Shown: positions 33,972 through 45,070 of the stretch, one piece after another
How positions within the stretch are numbered: the stretch's first letter is position 1
How the letters are laid out: every line of letters begins with the position of its first letter
Source of the DNA: Aquatica leii
Lineage: Eukaryota; Arthropoda; Insecta; Coleoptera; Lampyridae
Assembly (NCBI GenBank): GCA_035610365.1
Contig: CM069432.1
Location: 16,120,001-16,184,000 of the forward strand
DNA length: 64,000 bases
Direction of reading: 5' to 3'
Position numbers and translations under genes: made by a program
The notes under the pieces: generated by a model
The model's database searches: none
The model's input: only the letters and a program-made list of their open reading frames with translations
What the model was told of the DNA's origin: nothing

Positions 33972-34057
33972 AGTTGTGTATTATCCAGTAGAGGATTAGC
34001 TAATTCTATACCAGTCTGACCTAAATCGTAATATGCAATTTGACACAGGCGTACATA
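33972..34057 (-). CDS. Candidate host exon C
   Basis: Acceptor GCTAACACAG and donor GTAAGT flank 86 bases reading YVRLCQIAYYDLGQTGIELA and on to NPLLDNTQ, open without stops. It starts in phase 0, matching the end of exon B, and leaves two bases that complete a codon with exon D. Function unknown. Confidence 0.45.
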
Positions 34058-35588
34058 CTGTGTTAGCACATGTAATTTAATTTAATGCATACAATGTTGA
34101 ACGTAAAAGAATGCGCAGAGCTTCCTTCTAATTAACTTCGCACTTTTGTAAGTATTTCTTCACATAAAGTGGGGTACAAGCCCTTAGCCTTCAGCGACCT
34201 GTCGTCATGAAAACTTTTCGACAAACAGGTGTTACCAACGTCACTGATAAGATTACAGGTGGAAGGATTGGATCCGCCAAAAATAAGCTTTCACTTAACA
34301 CTATGCAAAATCCGCCCACTTCTTCACGTGGAATTTAATAATGAAAGCATTGTTGGGCCAGAAAGATCGCTAAGAACAGTCCGTATTTTACAAAACGTTT
34401 GCAGAAAATAAATTTGTTTTGATAGCAGGCTACGAAGAAAAAGGTGGGACATGTCGATGGACAAATTTTGTACTTAAAAAACTTTTATACTCATAGATAG
34501 ATTCTTTATTAAAAGAACTAATAAAAAATTCTGAAAAATTCATCCAGAGAACATTGTGTCCAACTTTCATAATGAATTAGTACATTGCGAGTGATTTATT
34601 TCCTAACTAAAATGTTACAAAACATTGCAATCATATAAATTAATGATAACATAAGTAATAAAATAACTGTTGAAAAGTAGTCTAATTTTTAATGAAATTT
34701 TACACAGCAACGACGCATGGGAAGGAAATAAGCGAGCACGTGTCTAGTCAAATTAATGAAAACAATTTTTGAAGTCATTACATTTTATTAGTAAAGCTAA
34801 TGTTTTTTAAGAAATTACTTGTTAAGAAAACCTGATGTAGCTGTAGAAATTGATACTTTCTCAAAGTTATTGTCAACTTCGAGAACGTTTACCGAAGAAT
34901 GTAGAAAATTCTCGACACAGATATTAGAAGTATATAAAAAGTATTCAAAAGAACCTGTATAACACGCCCAAAACACCAAAACAAATAACAATTCCTACCT
35001 AGTTCAAGATAAGGATGGTTCGGGTCAACGCCAGTGGAGACGGCGTGCGGTATGATATTTCATTTAAAAATAAATGCCAAAGTATCCGTAAATCCTAAAC
35101 CTGAAGAAAACACACGGTCGGAGAGTACCAAGCGCTTGATGACCAACCCCCCAACAATAAACCCAGTAAATAAATTAGAGTATGCCTGTGGTTAAACAAA
35201 AAAGAACGATTACTCCCACAATTATTATAAAAAAAACGCTCCACGCTACTGCTTAATTACTGTTAATATTAAGATGGCTGCACATGTTAACCTTAAACTA
35301 CCTCAAAAGAGTTACTTATATTATGTTTGCAAAACTATTAAAATCATTGAAATCCTTTTTTTAAATTTACATATATGCACTGGTGGCTAATATAAATGAC
35401 TAATTTATTGTCACAAAGCATAAAAAAGTGATACGATCCAAGTTTTATACGTAGGTATAAAGTATTATGCGATAAGATAAGTCGACAAAAAGATTAATAG
35501 TCAAAAATGCAAATACGTTTGCAGGAATTGAATCGCTTACAGTTTTACACTGCACTCCGGATAAGAGAATTCAAAAGATACAGCTTAC
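34058..35588 (-). other. Putative intron
   Basis: No confirmed exon. A short coding-like run (HAVSTGVDPNHPYLELG, about 35040-34985, with donor GTAGGA) has no usable acceptor upstream. Confidence 0.3.
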
Positions 35589-35690
35589 ATTCGCTTGCTG
35601 TTGGTGTGCAACGAAAGTGCCCTGCTGCTTGTGACGAAGAGGCAGTGCGATCTCCGATGGTGGTGTCGGCATGTAGGTCTCGTCACAGAT
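35589..35690 (-). CDS. Candidate host exon B
   Basis: Acceptor CATATTAG and donor GTAAGC flank exactly 34 codons: ICDETYMPTPPSEIALPLRH and on to KQQGTFVAHQQQAN. Both borders are phase 0, so it joins exon C in frame. The Pro- and Gln-containing sequence looks like a real protein, but I recognise no family. Confidence 0.45.
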
Positions 35691-35750
35691 CTAATATGCG
35701 ACTCGCCTAAAGGTACGTCGGTAAAACTTTCACGCTACTTGTTAGCTTAC

Positions 35751-35874
35751 ATGTGAAGAGATCCAAAGTTAGCGAAGATTTTATGATCCTCGACAAAGAC
35801 AAGTAGGTGATCACAGTAATGTCCATAAAACCCAAAAGTAATGGCCACCATAAGAAGATACAAACCCCATAATC
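35751..35874 (-). CDS. Candidate host exon A with membrane segment
   Basis: Acceptor CTTCGAGCAG and donor GTAAGC flank 124 bases with one stop-free frame: LWGLYLLMVAITFGFYGHYC and on to DHLLVFVEDHKIFANFGSLH. The first 17 residues are hydrophobic enough for a membrane helix. Its exit phase (2) does not match the entry phase of exon B only 60 bases away, so one of the two borders is wrong or this is not an exon of the same transcript. Confidence 0.3.
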
Positions 35875-36734
35875 CTGCTCGAAGCAGTAAAAGATATCAA
35901 ATCTTTTAAACGTGGTGGATGCCTTCAGCTTTCAACTTTTATTCAACTCAACGAACCACACAGTCTTCCACTTCTCAACACCAACCAGGAAGTGTTTTAA
36001 ATTTTGTGTATCCTGTCCTGTTTGATAAGCCTTATCAATAGTTTTTAAAAATACCAAAATATATAATTTGCAGGCAACCCACAATGTTAACTTGTACCTA
36101 ACACAATCTAAATATACCAGAATAATTATAAGAAGTTTATATACAAAAACAAAGGTTACACCTGAAGTCAGTTTTTCGTCGTTGCAAGATAAGAAGACTG
36201 TCGGTTTAAATAAATAAGTGATTAACGCGTGTGATAAGATAAATAGATAAAGTGCCCGTGTCAGTGATAAATAAATATAACGGTGTATAAACGTACGTGC
36301 TTTTAATAAAACAATTACTGGTTTAGATAAAGAGAAGTTATCCGCGAAATTTAGTTATTTACGTGTAGTTCTAATCGTGTAAATATTTGTTTATAAACAA
36401 ATTAATTTTAAAATTCGTTACACTATGTTTTCAAAGTTAATTATTATTATTTAAGTAAAAGTTTGTGTCTGGTAGACAATACATTTAGGAATCTCAAAAA
36501 ACTAGCTAAAACTAAAACAAAAACGTTTTAAAAATGTCATAAGTGCAAATATGTTTCGGTAGTATTTGTTACTACGTTTGCAACGTATAGTAATATAAAC
36601 TAACCTAAGATATTTAACGGATTATCAAATTTGACAGATTTGCTAGTAATAAATGTACTACCAACTATTGTATATCTCAACCTGTAACACAAATATTAGT
36701 TAAACTTATAAAATATTTACTTGCTAAATTTATA

Positions 36735-37421
36735 TCTATATATATAAAAATGTTATGTTGGTTTGTGTACGCTTCAAAAACTCAAAAAGTTCTGCACCGA
36801 TTGAGTTGAAATTTTAACATGATATAAAATCCGCATCAAGGAGTTCTTATCTATTTTTTGCATCAGTCACATATCTGCGACCGCAAGAAAACAGTTTTTT
36901 TAACGATCAGTAGTGTACCAGTTACCGCGCCATCTGCCATAAGCGATGAAAACACTCGCTGACAACCGCAATAATAATGACGCAGTCACATGAGAAACAA
37001 TTTCGTTCCCAATTACATTGTTTATTTACAAAAAAATTTGCATCTGATTCTGATTATTATACAATCTGAATTAAATATTCACTTAAATCAAGAATTTTTG
37101 ATGTGATAGTGTTGTGATCGAACTGCGCCTTTCACCAAATCGTAAGCAGAGGTTATATTTTATATCAAAGATGGACAGTAAAAATATTATTAACTGACAG
37201 GCAAAATAAAAGGACTTATTATAATTCAAGTGAATTTCTAACAGAAGTGAGTGATTATATCTTTTTTATTACATCTAACACGTGGACGTAATTATATTAT
37301 TTAGTAATTATATTATTTATTTTGGATTAACCTCACTTTTAATGTATATAAATATAATTACATTAAATGTCAACCATTCAATCACAATGTGCCACTGCGA
37401 GGCGTGGCAGGGTACAGCTAG
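36735..37421 (+). mobile_element. Non-autonomous Helitron
   Basis: Begins TCTATATATATAAAAATG, ends CTAG, and lies between host A (36734) and T (37422), the rolling-circle Helitron rule. A hairpin (TGCCAC...GTGGCA) ends 12 bases before the CTAG terminus. There are no terminal inverted repeats and no Rep/helicase coding. At 687 bp it depends on an autonomous element elsewhere. Confidence 0.88.
37390..37409 (+). terminator. Helitron 3' hairpin
   Basis: Six-base stem TGCCAC / GTGGCA with an 8-base loop, followed by GGGTACAGCTAG. It acts as the stop signal for rolling-circle transposition. Confidence 0.85.
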
Positions 37422-38217
37422 TAAATTATAAAAATACTGTGACTAAAAAAGTAGTAAAACTACATTTTAAATTTGTAATGTTTTCAATAAACTTACAAAA
37501 CTTGAAAGTAACGCAACGTCGATGTAATACAACAGAGATAATTTTATTGTTTAAATATTGCATACTTCAACCGACAACAAAAAAGAAACTTTGTACACTC
37601 AACCACGTAAGTATTTTCATCTTTGAAGTAAACTAATATTAAACTCCAAAATGGAAATTGAATAATGCATTGAGAAATAAATTCTTTTTTTAAATAAAAT
37701 GCAATATCTATAAAATTTTAATATAAATCCGTTGTGAGCTCTACGGCGAAAATTTTGAATAACATACATAAAATTTAAACAAGAACACTATAAAAATTGA
37801 AATTTTCTTTTTTTAAATATGAATAGAAAAAGTCTTTCAAGATTCCTTGACGTTACCTTTTACAGCAAACGTTAAATTTGTATTCATAGAAAAACGTTTA
37901 ATATTGAAACATGTGGAACAAATTAATTATAACGCACGTCTATTCTAATTAACATTTACCAGTAAAAAACCATTCGTTTAAATTAAAGTAAATGAATTGA
38001 ATTTCTAATATTAATGCTCTACTATTCATCATTCTCTTTTCGACCTGACTACTCTTAATTATAATTTTCTACAAAACTTCTTTAAATTAACATAAATTGT
38101 AGGACTTAATCAAAAACTCTCTTTCCTTTAGTTCGAGAATAATTAAAAGAAGAGATCAAAGAAATTACGACAATAGGTTTTAAAGTTTAAAATTAAATGA
38201 ATTACAACAAGACTAAC
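37422..38217. other. Putative intron, AT-rich
   Basis: Downstream (in minus sense) of the candidate start exon. No other feature. Confidence 0.35.
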
Positions 38218-38345
38218 CCTTGCTTGTTATAACAAGGCGAATCAGGAGCAACCTGGGTATAATAATAAGTTAGAAGCTCTAAAGGTACTTTGGAACAATC
38301 GTAACTTTCATCTGCATCCTTGTTTGCGGGTTTCATCATGGTCAT
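38218..38345 (-). CDS. Candidate host start exon
   Basis: The ATG at 38345 opens MTMMKPANKDADESYDCSKV and continues PLELLTYYYTQVAPDSPCYN KQ without a stop to a donor AAGG|GTTAGT, leaving two bases of a split codon. Upstream sequence is AT-rich, as expected of a 5' untranslated region. Composition is strongly protein-like. It may be the first exon of the gene holding exons B-C-D, but an intermediate exon is needed to reconcile the phases. No family is recognised. Confidence 0.5.
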
Positions 38346-38789
38346 AGTGTAACAAGGGTAAATACAATTACAAAGAATAATGTCAGTGTCGTTACTAAAT
38401 ATTATTATAAGTGTATAAATATCTACTATTCGACTAATTCGTAAAAGAGTGTGTCGCTTTTGTTTTAAAACAAACGGTTAGGTACACTTGTTATTCAAAA
38501 AACTAGCAACGGGTTTTCAATGCAAATTCTTGTTAATATTTAATGCTTTTGTTGTTATTTTGCAGTTTATTATATAGCTTAGTATATAGAATCACTCAAG
38601 TTTTTTTCATTTATCATATTAATTTTAAAAAATCTTTGGAAAACAAATAAATGTTTGTTGGAACAAATTCTTTTCCACAATAATGTTAAATTAATTTATT
38701 TGAAAGGAATAATACCAGAAAAATTAAAAAAACAGAAAATGGTTAATAATAGCATCGTAATAGCGAAGGCTTCCACGGCCGGAATCTAT

Positions 38790-38923
38790 ACTAACTTTAG
38801 AATGTCTTCCGGGTTTGGACCGTGTCATAGTTGCAACCGAAGCTGGCAACGTTTCGCCCACTTTCGTAAGGGGCTTCATCAGGGCGTGAGATAAATCGCA
38901 AAACTCAAACAAGCAATCGAAAT
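38790..38923 (-). repeat. PLE-3 terminal repeat, sense copy
   Basis: Inverted match of 40908-41033 with few mismatches. The left copy has an extra 34 bases at its tip (38757-38790), including the GAAGGCTTCCACGG motif. Confidence 0.88.
38851..38882 (-). ncRNA. Hammerhead-like motif in PLE-3 3' end
   Basis: Minus strand: CTGATGA, then a GCCC...GGGC helix, then GAAAC. This has the core order of hammerhead ribozymes, which are documented in Penelope elements. An extra A follows CTGATGA, and the stem III and cleavage base are not convincing, so self-cleavage is unproven. Confidence 0.4.
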
Positions 38924-39106
38924 CTAACTAAGAACTTCTCAAAAGTTAGGTTATCCACTTGTAAAACAAGCCATAACCTAAACTACGAAAAGGTAAGAAA
39001 GAAAACGATAACCTGAAAAAGCAAACGAAAATCAAACAAAGAACCACTATCGAGTTAGGTAATCAACTTTTGAACCAAGCCAGATTCTAAACTCCGTAGA
39101 AGTGAC

Positions 39107-40930
39107 TTAAGAAGGAATAGTCTCCGTATTTAAAGGAAAAGGATCGTCACGGATGATTAAGCTCGACCCTGATTGGGTTACGGTTGCTAGGGGGCGTTTT
39201 TTTGATAAATGACTAATAACCGGGAACCAAAGAGGGGATAGTTCGAAACCATGATCGCGATTGAAGTTATTGGGGTGTTTGATGATTTCTATGCTTTCTC
39301 GGAATTTCCTGTTGAAAAAGAATGGAGATTTGGCAATCAACGAAACATTATCAAAATCTATCTTGTGACCTGTAGTAAAATGATGTTCAGCGACCGCAGA
39401 CTTGGAAGTATACCTTTTCCTTATACAACGATCATGTTCTGAAATGCGAGTAATGACGGAACGACCGGTTTCACCAATGTAGACTAAACCACAAGAACAG
39501 GGAATTTGGTATACACCTTGAGATGAAAGTGTAGGAAATTTGTCTTTGGGAGAAGGAAGAATCTGAGAGATTTTGCCTGTCGAGTTGAATATGGGTTTAA
39601 TACCATTCTTACGAAGGAGTTTCCCTATTTGATCTGTAACCTTGTGAATGTAGGGTAAAAAGGCCAATTTCGGGCTGGATTCGGGAGTAGAAATGTCCTT
39701 AGGTAATCGAGTACGTGGATGTAAACGACGATTAATAACTCTGTGAATATCTAGCTTTACATAACCATTGTTCACTAAAGTTCTAGTAAGATGACGGAGT
39801 TCTGAGTCTAGATTCTCAGGTTGACAAATAGAAAAGGCACGATGGACCAAAGATTCAATAACAGAACGTTTCTGTGCAGGATGATGATGAGACGAAGCAT
39901 GAAGGTATCTGTCCGTATGGGTGGGTTTGCGATAAACAGAATGGCCTAGTAGTCCGTCGGGCTTACGAGTCACAAAAACGTCAAGAAATGGAAGAGAACC
40001 ATTACTTTCGATTTCCATAGTAAATTTGATATCTAAGTGTTGATTGTTAAGATGATCAAGAAACTTAGACAATTCAAGATGACCATGAGACCAAACAATA
40101 AACGTGTCGTCAACATATCTAAACCACACTTTAGGTTTTAATATGGACGATTCCAAAGCAACCGTTTCAAAGGATTCCATAAAAATGTTAGCTACAACAA
40201 GTGATAGAGGAGAACCCATAGCAGCACCAGAAACTTGTTCGTAAAACTTATTATCAACTTGAAAGTAAGTAGAGGATAGACATTTTTCAATAAGAGGAAC
40301 CAAACTCAAGTCCTTGCCATGTTGAGATAGAATCTGTTTGATGATAATAATCGAATCCTTAATAGGAACTTTAGTAAAAAGTGAAGTAACATCAAAGCTC
40401 ACGAGAAGATCTTGGGGTTCAAGTTTTATAGTTTCTAGACGTTGAATAAAATGCTGAGAGTTGAGGATGTGAGAAGAGGTTTTACCTGTAAACTCGCAAA
40501 GAATGTTGGACAAGAACTTGGCTAGCTTGTAGGTAGAAGATTGGATAGTACTAACGATAGGTCGAAAAGGAATACCTTGTTTGTGAATTTTGGGAAGTCC
40601 GTATAGACGAGGTGGTTTAGACTCTGATGGGTCGACGTTTAGTTTCAGGAGGTAGATTGGAAGATTTGATGATTTGGCTAACCTCGCGTTCAATCCTCGA
40701 AGTGGGGTTATGGGTTAGAAGAGCGTAAGTTTCCTCAGACAAAATAGAATTGATTTTCGTAACATAATCAATTTGGTTCAAAACTACAGTGGCGTTGCCT
40801 TTGTCGGCTGGAAGAACAATAATATCAGGGTTCTTACGAAGACTTTTTGACTCTTCCGACTTAGAAATGTTGGATTTAGGAATTTTAGATGATTTAGTTA
40901 GATTTAGATTGCTTGTTTGAGTTTTGCGAT
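39107..40930 (-). pseudogene. PLE-3 reverse transcriptase / GIY-YIG protein
   Basis: A single polyprotein that reverse-transcribes its RNA and nicks DNA. Upstream part (about 40900-40645): KNPDIIVLPADKGNATVVLN. A frameshift near 40640 then leads to the 528-residue open frame from 40693: RLYGLPKIHKQGIPFRPIVS, LLVSFDVTSLFTKVPI (catalytic Asp), GAAMGSPLSLVVANIFME, and FRYVDDTFIVW (intact YxDD). The C-terminal GIY-YIG domain has GVYQIPCSCGLVYIGETGRS and RISEHDRCIR. All catalytic residues look intact; a single indel is the only break seen. It ends at 39107 after an unremarkable tail. Confidence 0.9.
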
Positions 40931-41033
40931 TTATCTCACGCCCTGATGAAGCCCCTTACGAAAGTGGGCGAAACGTTAGCAGCTTCGGTTGCAACTATGA
41001 CATGGTCCAAACCCGGAAGACATTCTAAAGTTA
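40908..41033 (+). repeat. PLE-3 terminal repeat, inverted copy
   Basis: Inverted partner of 38790-38923; it ends directly at the right target duplication. Confidence 0.88.
40943..40974 (+). ncRNA. Hammerhead-like motif in inverted PLE-3 end
   Basis: Second copy of the CTGATGA...GAAAC core, in the inverted terminal repeat. Same helix II; it differs downstream (GTTAGCAG against GTTGCCAG). Confidence 0.35.
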
Positions 41034-41046
41034 GAATAATAGCATC

Positions 41047-41662
41047 ATTTAAGCCGTAACGTAACTTCCGATACAACAATCACCAAACCCGAAATACGTT
41101 TTCATCTGAATATAGACACCGACCGTGGAAGCCTTCGATATTACAAAAAAAGTGTTGGTAACGAAATTAGTAAAAAAAAATCTTGTTAGGTAGTAGTTTT
41201 TTTACGATCTTTGCTTTAACAATGTATCACTTTTCTAAGTACACATAAATAAATTTATTAATTTGTAATACCACTTCTAGCTTTAATGCAAGCACGAATT
41301 TGACAGAGCATACTTTCTATAGAGCTTCTAATTTGTTTGGAAAGATTTTTTATAACAAGAAACGCAAGACGATAACATCAGTTTTCAAAAATCTTCTAAA
41401 GAAGCTGACAGCATGATCAGCAAAACGTTAAGTAAAATTTTTTTGACGCGGCAACACCCGAAAAACCTTTGAACAGTTAATGCCAGTCGCATGACAATTA
41501 ATTGAGTTTTGAACTTATTATGACACCACTCCAAAGTATAGTAGTTCCATCATTGTATTCAACAACAGATTTGGCACTCTGTTACGTTAAAAATCTTTTG
41601 GTGTGATTTTCTTACTGTATAAATTCTGTCTCAAAACGTATTTTTACATACAGAACGTCTTC
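41047..41662. other. Spacer with a Penelope-end remnant
   Basis: 41117-41143 is an inverted match of the PLE-3 tip (GTGGAAGCCTTCG core) outside the target duplication, so it belongs to another, older copy. The rest is unassigned and AT-rich. Confidence 0.5.
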
Positions 41663-42119
41663 TGTCCTTGTGGCAGAGGTGGCCGCAATTGTTTTAAAAA
41701 TTATATATGAATTTATTTCAATTACGTCAAATAAAAGCCGCCCTCAACTCTGAAAATTTTGTGTCTTATTCTGCCGAGACCCGTTTCTGGTAGAACCTCT
41801 CTCCCACGACCTAGTCCTGGTGGAACCCGACCTGTGTTTATGCGATTCATATTTTGCTACTGAATGCTTTTGTACCCGGCTAATTCTCTATTGAACCGAT
41901 ACTGATACCGTAAATTTGTGTGAACTGATTAACCAAGATCTGCTTCCGTGCCCTGATATTCTTGACTCCGACCAAATAACAAAGACCAGCTTTTGAACCC
42001 TGCTACTCGCAAAATTTTTGTATTCAATTTTCTGTTTTGTATTAGAACCCCTGTTACGTCAAAACGCCCTCCCTCAAGTTGACCACAAGCTTCCGCTTCA
42101 CCGAGTAGTATTTGTTATA
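41663..42119 (+). repeat. 5' LTR of gag-protease element
   Basis: Starts TGTCCTTGTGGCAGAGGTGG; matches 44555 onward through TGTATTAGAACCCCTGTTAC. The outer end near TTTGTTATAA is approximate. Confidence 0.75.
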
Positions 42120-42653
42120 ACTGAACGCAGTCCGTTAATGAATTGACAAATTATTTGCGCCAGGTTTGTGTAGGATTCGTTAAGCGCGAACTACATCTCC
42201 AGTTACTTTCAACCCTTAACGTAGTTGAGGTTAGCGCGTTGAAATACCGAACGAGCTAGGCTGGCTTAGGACATTTTAATACGTTTGGCATCCCTACCTT
42301 TTGGTTTCGAGCTGAGGTCTAAAATTAATCCTTCCAACTAAACAAGCCAGTTTCGAAATACTCACCTCAATTTGCTGAAGTTTTCGTTTGACAGTATAAC
42401 GAAACGGCAACAACCCGTAATATTAATAACGTAATTGAATTCCGCCGTGTTTTATTTGTATGAAACTTTTTCATTAATAGACACGTGGTCAACCCGCCGT
42501 AAATTGGAAATTATACCCAGTTAACCGTAGCAATTACACCTAAGTTTAGCCCTTATTACCGTACCTGAAAAATTTTCCGCCCTATAATTTCCTTATTTAT
42601 CCCGGTTATTAACTTAATTTTTAGCTCCGAGATACCCTGTCCGAAAATCCAAG

Positions 42654-43540
42654 ATGTTTGAGCCTGTAGAAGTGCCAGAAGCAATTCCGATAACCGACGT
42701 ATGGTCCAAATGGATGAGTATCATTCAAAATGAAGAGTTGGCGTACCAGATAAAAATACATAAATTGGATAAATCAGGTGGCGTGACTGAATGGAAAATA
42801 CGTTTGCTGCATTTTCTACGAACCGGAGAAGGTCAATCCGTTATATTATTAACCTGCCCTGCAAACCGTAATACGTCCCGACCGTCTTCACCGAACCCGT
42901 TAACGGCACCAGTACCACCAGTAGTGGTAACTGAAGCTGCACAATTATGTGAAAACATTCGCAAATGGGGAATCTAGTTCCATGGTAATACCGACCCAAT
43001 TTCATTTCTCGAAAGCATTGAAGAGTTGCAAAACTCGTACCGAATTTAAGACGCAATGCTTCTGCGAACTTTTCCAGTTTTGTTAAATGGCGATGTACTT
43101 TTCTGGTACCGGAATAACAAACATGATTGGGAAACATGGAGTGTTGTAAGTAGTTTTCAACTTCATTTTGTAGGGCCACGATACCGAACCATTTAGAAGA
43201 AATGATGCGCAATCGTTTTCAAAGAAATGGAGGAAAAGCTAGTGACTACATTAATGCAATAGAAACACTTATGCGCCGTCATGGATAGTTCTCCCCGGAA
43301 GTCCAACTGCAAAAAATATATGAGTATTTGCAGAGTTCATGCAAACTGTATAAAAAATGTACCGACTTCACTAACCTACAACAATTAAAAACGTTGGCTT
43401 GCGACTATAAAGATATAACTCGTCAAAAACCTTCCAGAAACCAGGCCTTGAGTCACCAGTTATTAACGATCATGCCGTTAGAAGTACCAGTGGTATGTGT
43501 TGTACAAGATCAGATATCTTGTGATCGTTCCTGACCTTCA
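42654..43540 (+). pseudogene. Gag of the gag-protease element
   Basis: One frame from ATG 42654 (MFEPVEVPEAIPITDVWSKW) continues past TAG (42975-42977) and TAA (about 43048) with DPISFLESIEELQNSYRI, then LLNGDVLFWYRNNKHDWETW, the Ty3/gypsy gag signature. A frame change near 43190 leads to MMRNRFQRNGGKASDYINAI and the C-terminal part to 43540. No zinc knuckle seen. Confidence 0.7.
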
Positions 43541-43689
43541 ATTCGCACCGAAAAACAGCCCCAGCCGATTACAAAGACTGTTTGTGGATCTACAAACCAC
43601 CCGAAACAGACTGCTTGGCTGGAAACCGTTAAAAATGTTAATTCTAGGTCTAAAACCCTTGTACCTGCCGTAGCTTCCGTAGATTCTCG

Positions 43690-44398
43690 ACTTTTTTTCT
43701 GTCATCGTATACGGTCAAGAGTTTAACGCTTTAGTAGATACCGGCTCTACCAGAAGTTATGTAAGTTCAAAGGTAGACGAACTTGTCACTAGAAATTTAC
43801 AACCGGAAGGAAAAAATCCAGATATGGTTCAACTAGCAAACGGTGAGATTGTTAAAACTCGCGGAAATTATTCTTTTCCAGCAAACATTGGATCTCAAAC
43901 AATCACGCTTGAATGCCAATCTTTGGACAATCTTATCACCGATCTTTTGCTTAGGGTTGATGTCCTATCCAGAAATAATGCTACGTTGGAAGTAAAAGAA
44001 AGAACTCCGACGCTGAACGCCAAACCGTTAGCATGTACGAGCAGAACCAGTCCAGGTCTTGGAGGAATCCAGAATGTAGTTGAACCAAGACCGCCAGTAG
44101 ACAACAACTTGCTGCAAGAAGAAGTAGATCCATCTGAAATATTAGCCGATCACCCAGTTAAAGTACCGTACCGCCCCGAGGAGGATCCGGTGTTAATAAA
44201 AGAAGACAAGCTGTCTTTACCGTTAAACTCCGCACCGCCTGATTTTAAAGTTCCCAGCTTACTGATGCTCAAAGTTAAGGACCGCGAACCCAGAACCAGG
44301 AGCTTGCTGTTCGATAACTCCGTCAACGAACGAATTTGCCGCCAGACACCGCAAAAGAAACTCGATGGGAGTCGCCACCGAATTTTTTGTTTCAGTTA
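43690..44398 (+). pseudogene. Retropepsin of the gag-protease element
   Basis: The open frame upstream of the Met at 43824 contains VYGQEFNALVDTGSTRSYVS, with the DTG active site of retroviral-type aspartic proteases. It continues MVQLANGEIVKTRG and LLLRVDVLSRNNATLEV, then a Pro-rich tail to TAG at 44398. The chain ends where RT would begin. Confidence 0.75.
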
Positions 44399-44554
44399 GA
44401 TGCTGTACGAAACCGACAAAGAGCCACCAATTGATTAAAGGGATACGCATTTGTAATTAAGCCGCCGCAATTTACTGTAAGTAAAAACCTAAGATTAAGT
44501 CAATCTTTTCCAGAAATCCCCCGTGTTCATGTCTTCGCTCAGGAGAGGGTGGTA

Positions 44555-45070
44555 TGTAACGCAACGGCAGAGGTGGCCGTAATTGTTTTAAAAATTATTC
44601 ATGAATTTATTTCAATTACGCGTGAGCTTTGGACGCTCGGCTGCGGACCACCTCTACCGCTTCAAAGCGCGCGACGTTTACCTGCTTAAAAGTATTCAAT
44701 CGGAACGAAACCCCAAATAAAAGCCGCCGTCAACGCTGAAAACTGTCTCTTTCTGTCGAGACCTGATTTTAGTAGAACCTCTCTCCCACTACCTCGACCT
44801 GTGTCTATTCGATTCATAGTTTGCTACTGAATGCTTTTGTACCCGGCTAACTCTCTATCGAACCAATCCTGATACCGTAGATTTGTGTGCACCGATTAAC
44901 CAAGATCGGCTTCCGTACCCTGATATTCTTGACTCCGACCGAGACCAGCTTTCGAACCTTTCTACTCTTAAAATTATTGTATTCAATTTTCCGTTTTGTA
45001 TTAGAACCCCTGTTACGTCAAAACAGAAGCCCGAAATTAATAATTTTAGTAAAATAAGTTATTTGTTATA
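44555..45070 (+). repeat. 3' LTR of gag-protease element
   Basis: Starts TGTAACGCAACGGCAGAGG. It carries an extra GC-rich block (about 44620-44715) between TTCAATTACG and AAATAAAAGCC that the 5' LTR lacks. Ends near TTGTTATAAG. Confidence 0.75.

Larger units (their letters stand above)
38757..41034 (-). mobile_element. Penelope-like element (PLE-3), nearly intact
   Basis: Flanked by a perfect 12-bp target duplication AATAATAGCATC (38745-38756 and 41035-41046). It encodes, on the minus strand, a reverse transcriptase joined to a GIY-YIG endonuclease. Both ends carry inverted copies (38790-38923 and 40908-41033) that include a CTGATGA...GAAAC motif. Such rearranged terminal copies are common in Penelope elements. 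One frameshift was seen in the coding region. Confidence 0.92.
41663..45070 (+). mobile_element. LTR element with gag and protease only
   Basis: Two similar LTRs (41663 to about 42119, and 44555 to about 45070) enclose 2.4 kb. Gag and an aspartic protease are recognisable; no reverse transcriptase, RNase H or integrase is found between the protease and the 3' LTR. A purine-rich tract (AGGAGAGGGTGG) lies just before 44555. The LTRs are clearly diverged and differ by a ~95-bp block (44620-44715 present only in the 3' copy). No target duplication was identified. Confidence 0.78.

Noticed and set aside
34229-34411. Plus-strand open frame of 60 codons
   Set aside because: No splice context, family resemblance or coding signature; length is expected by chance.
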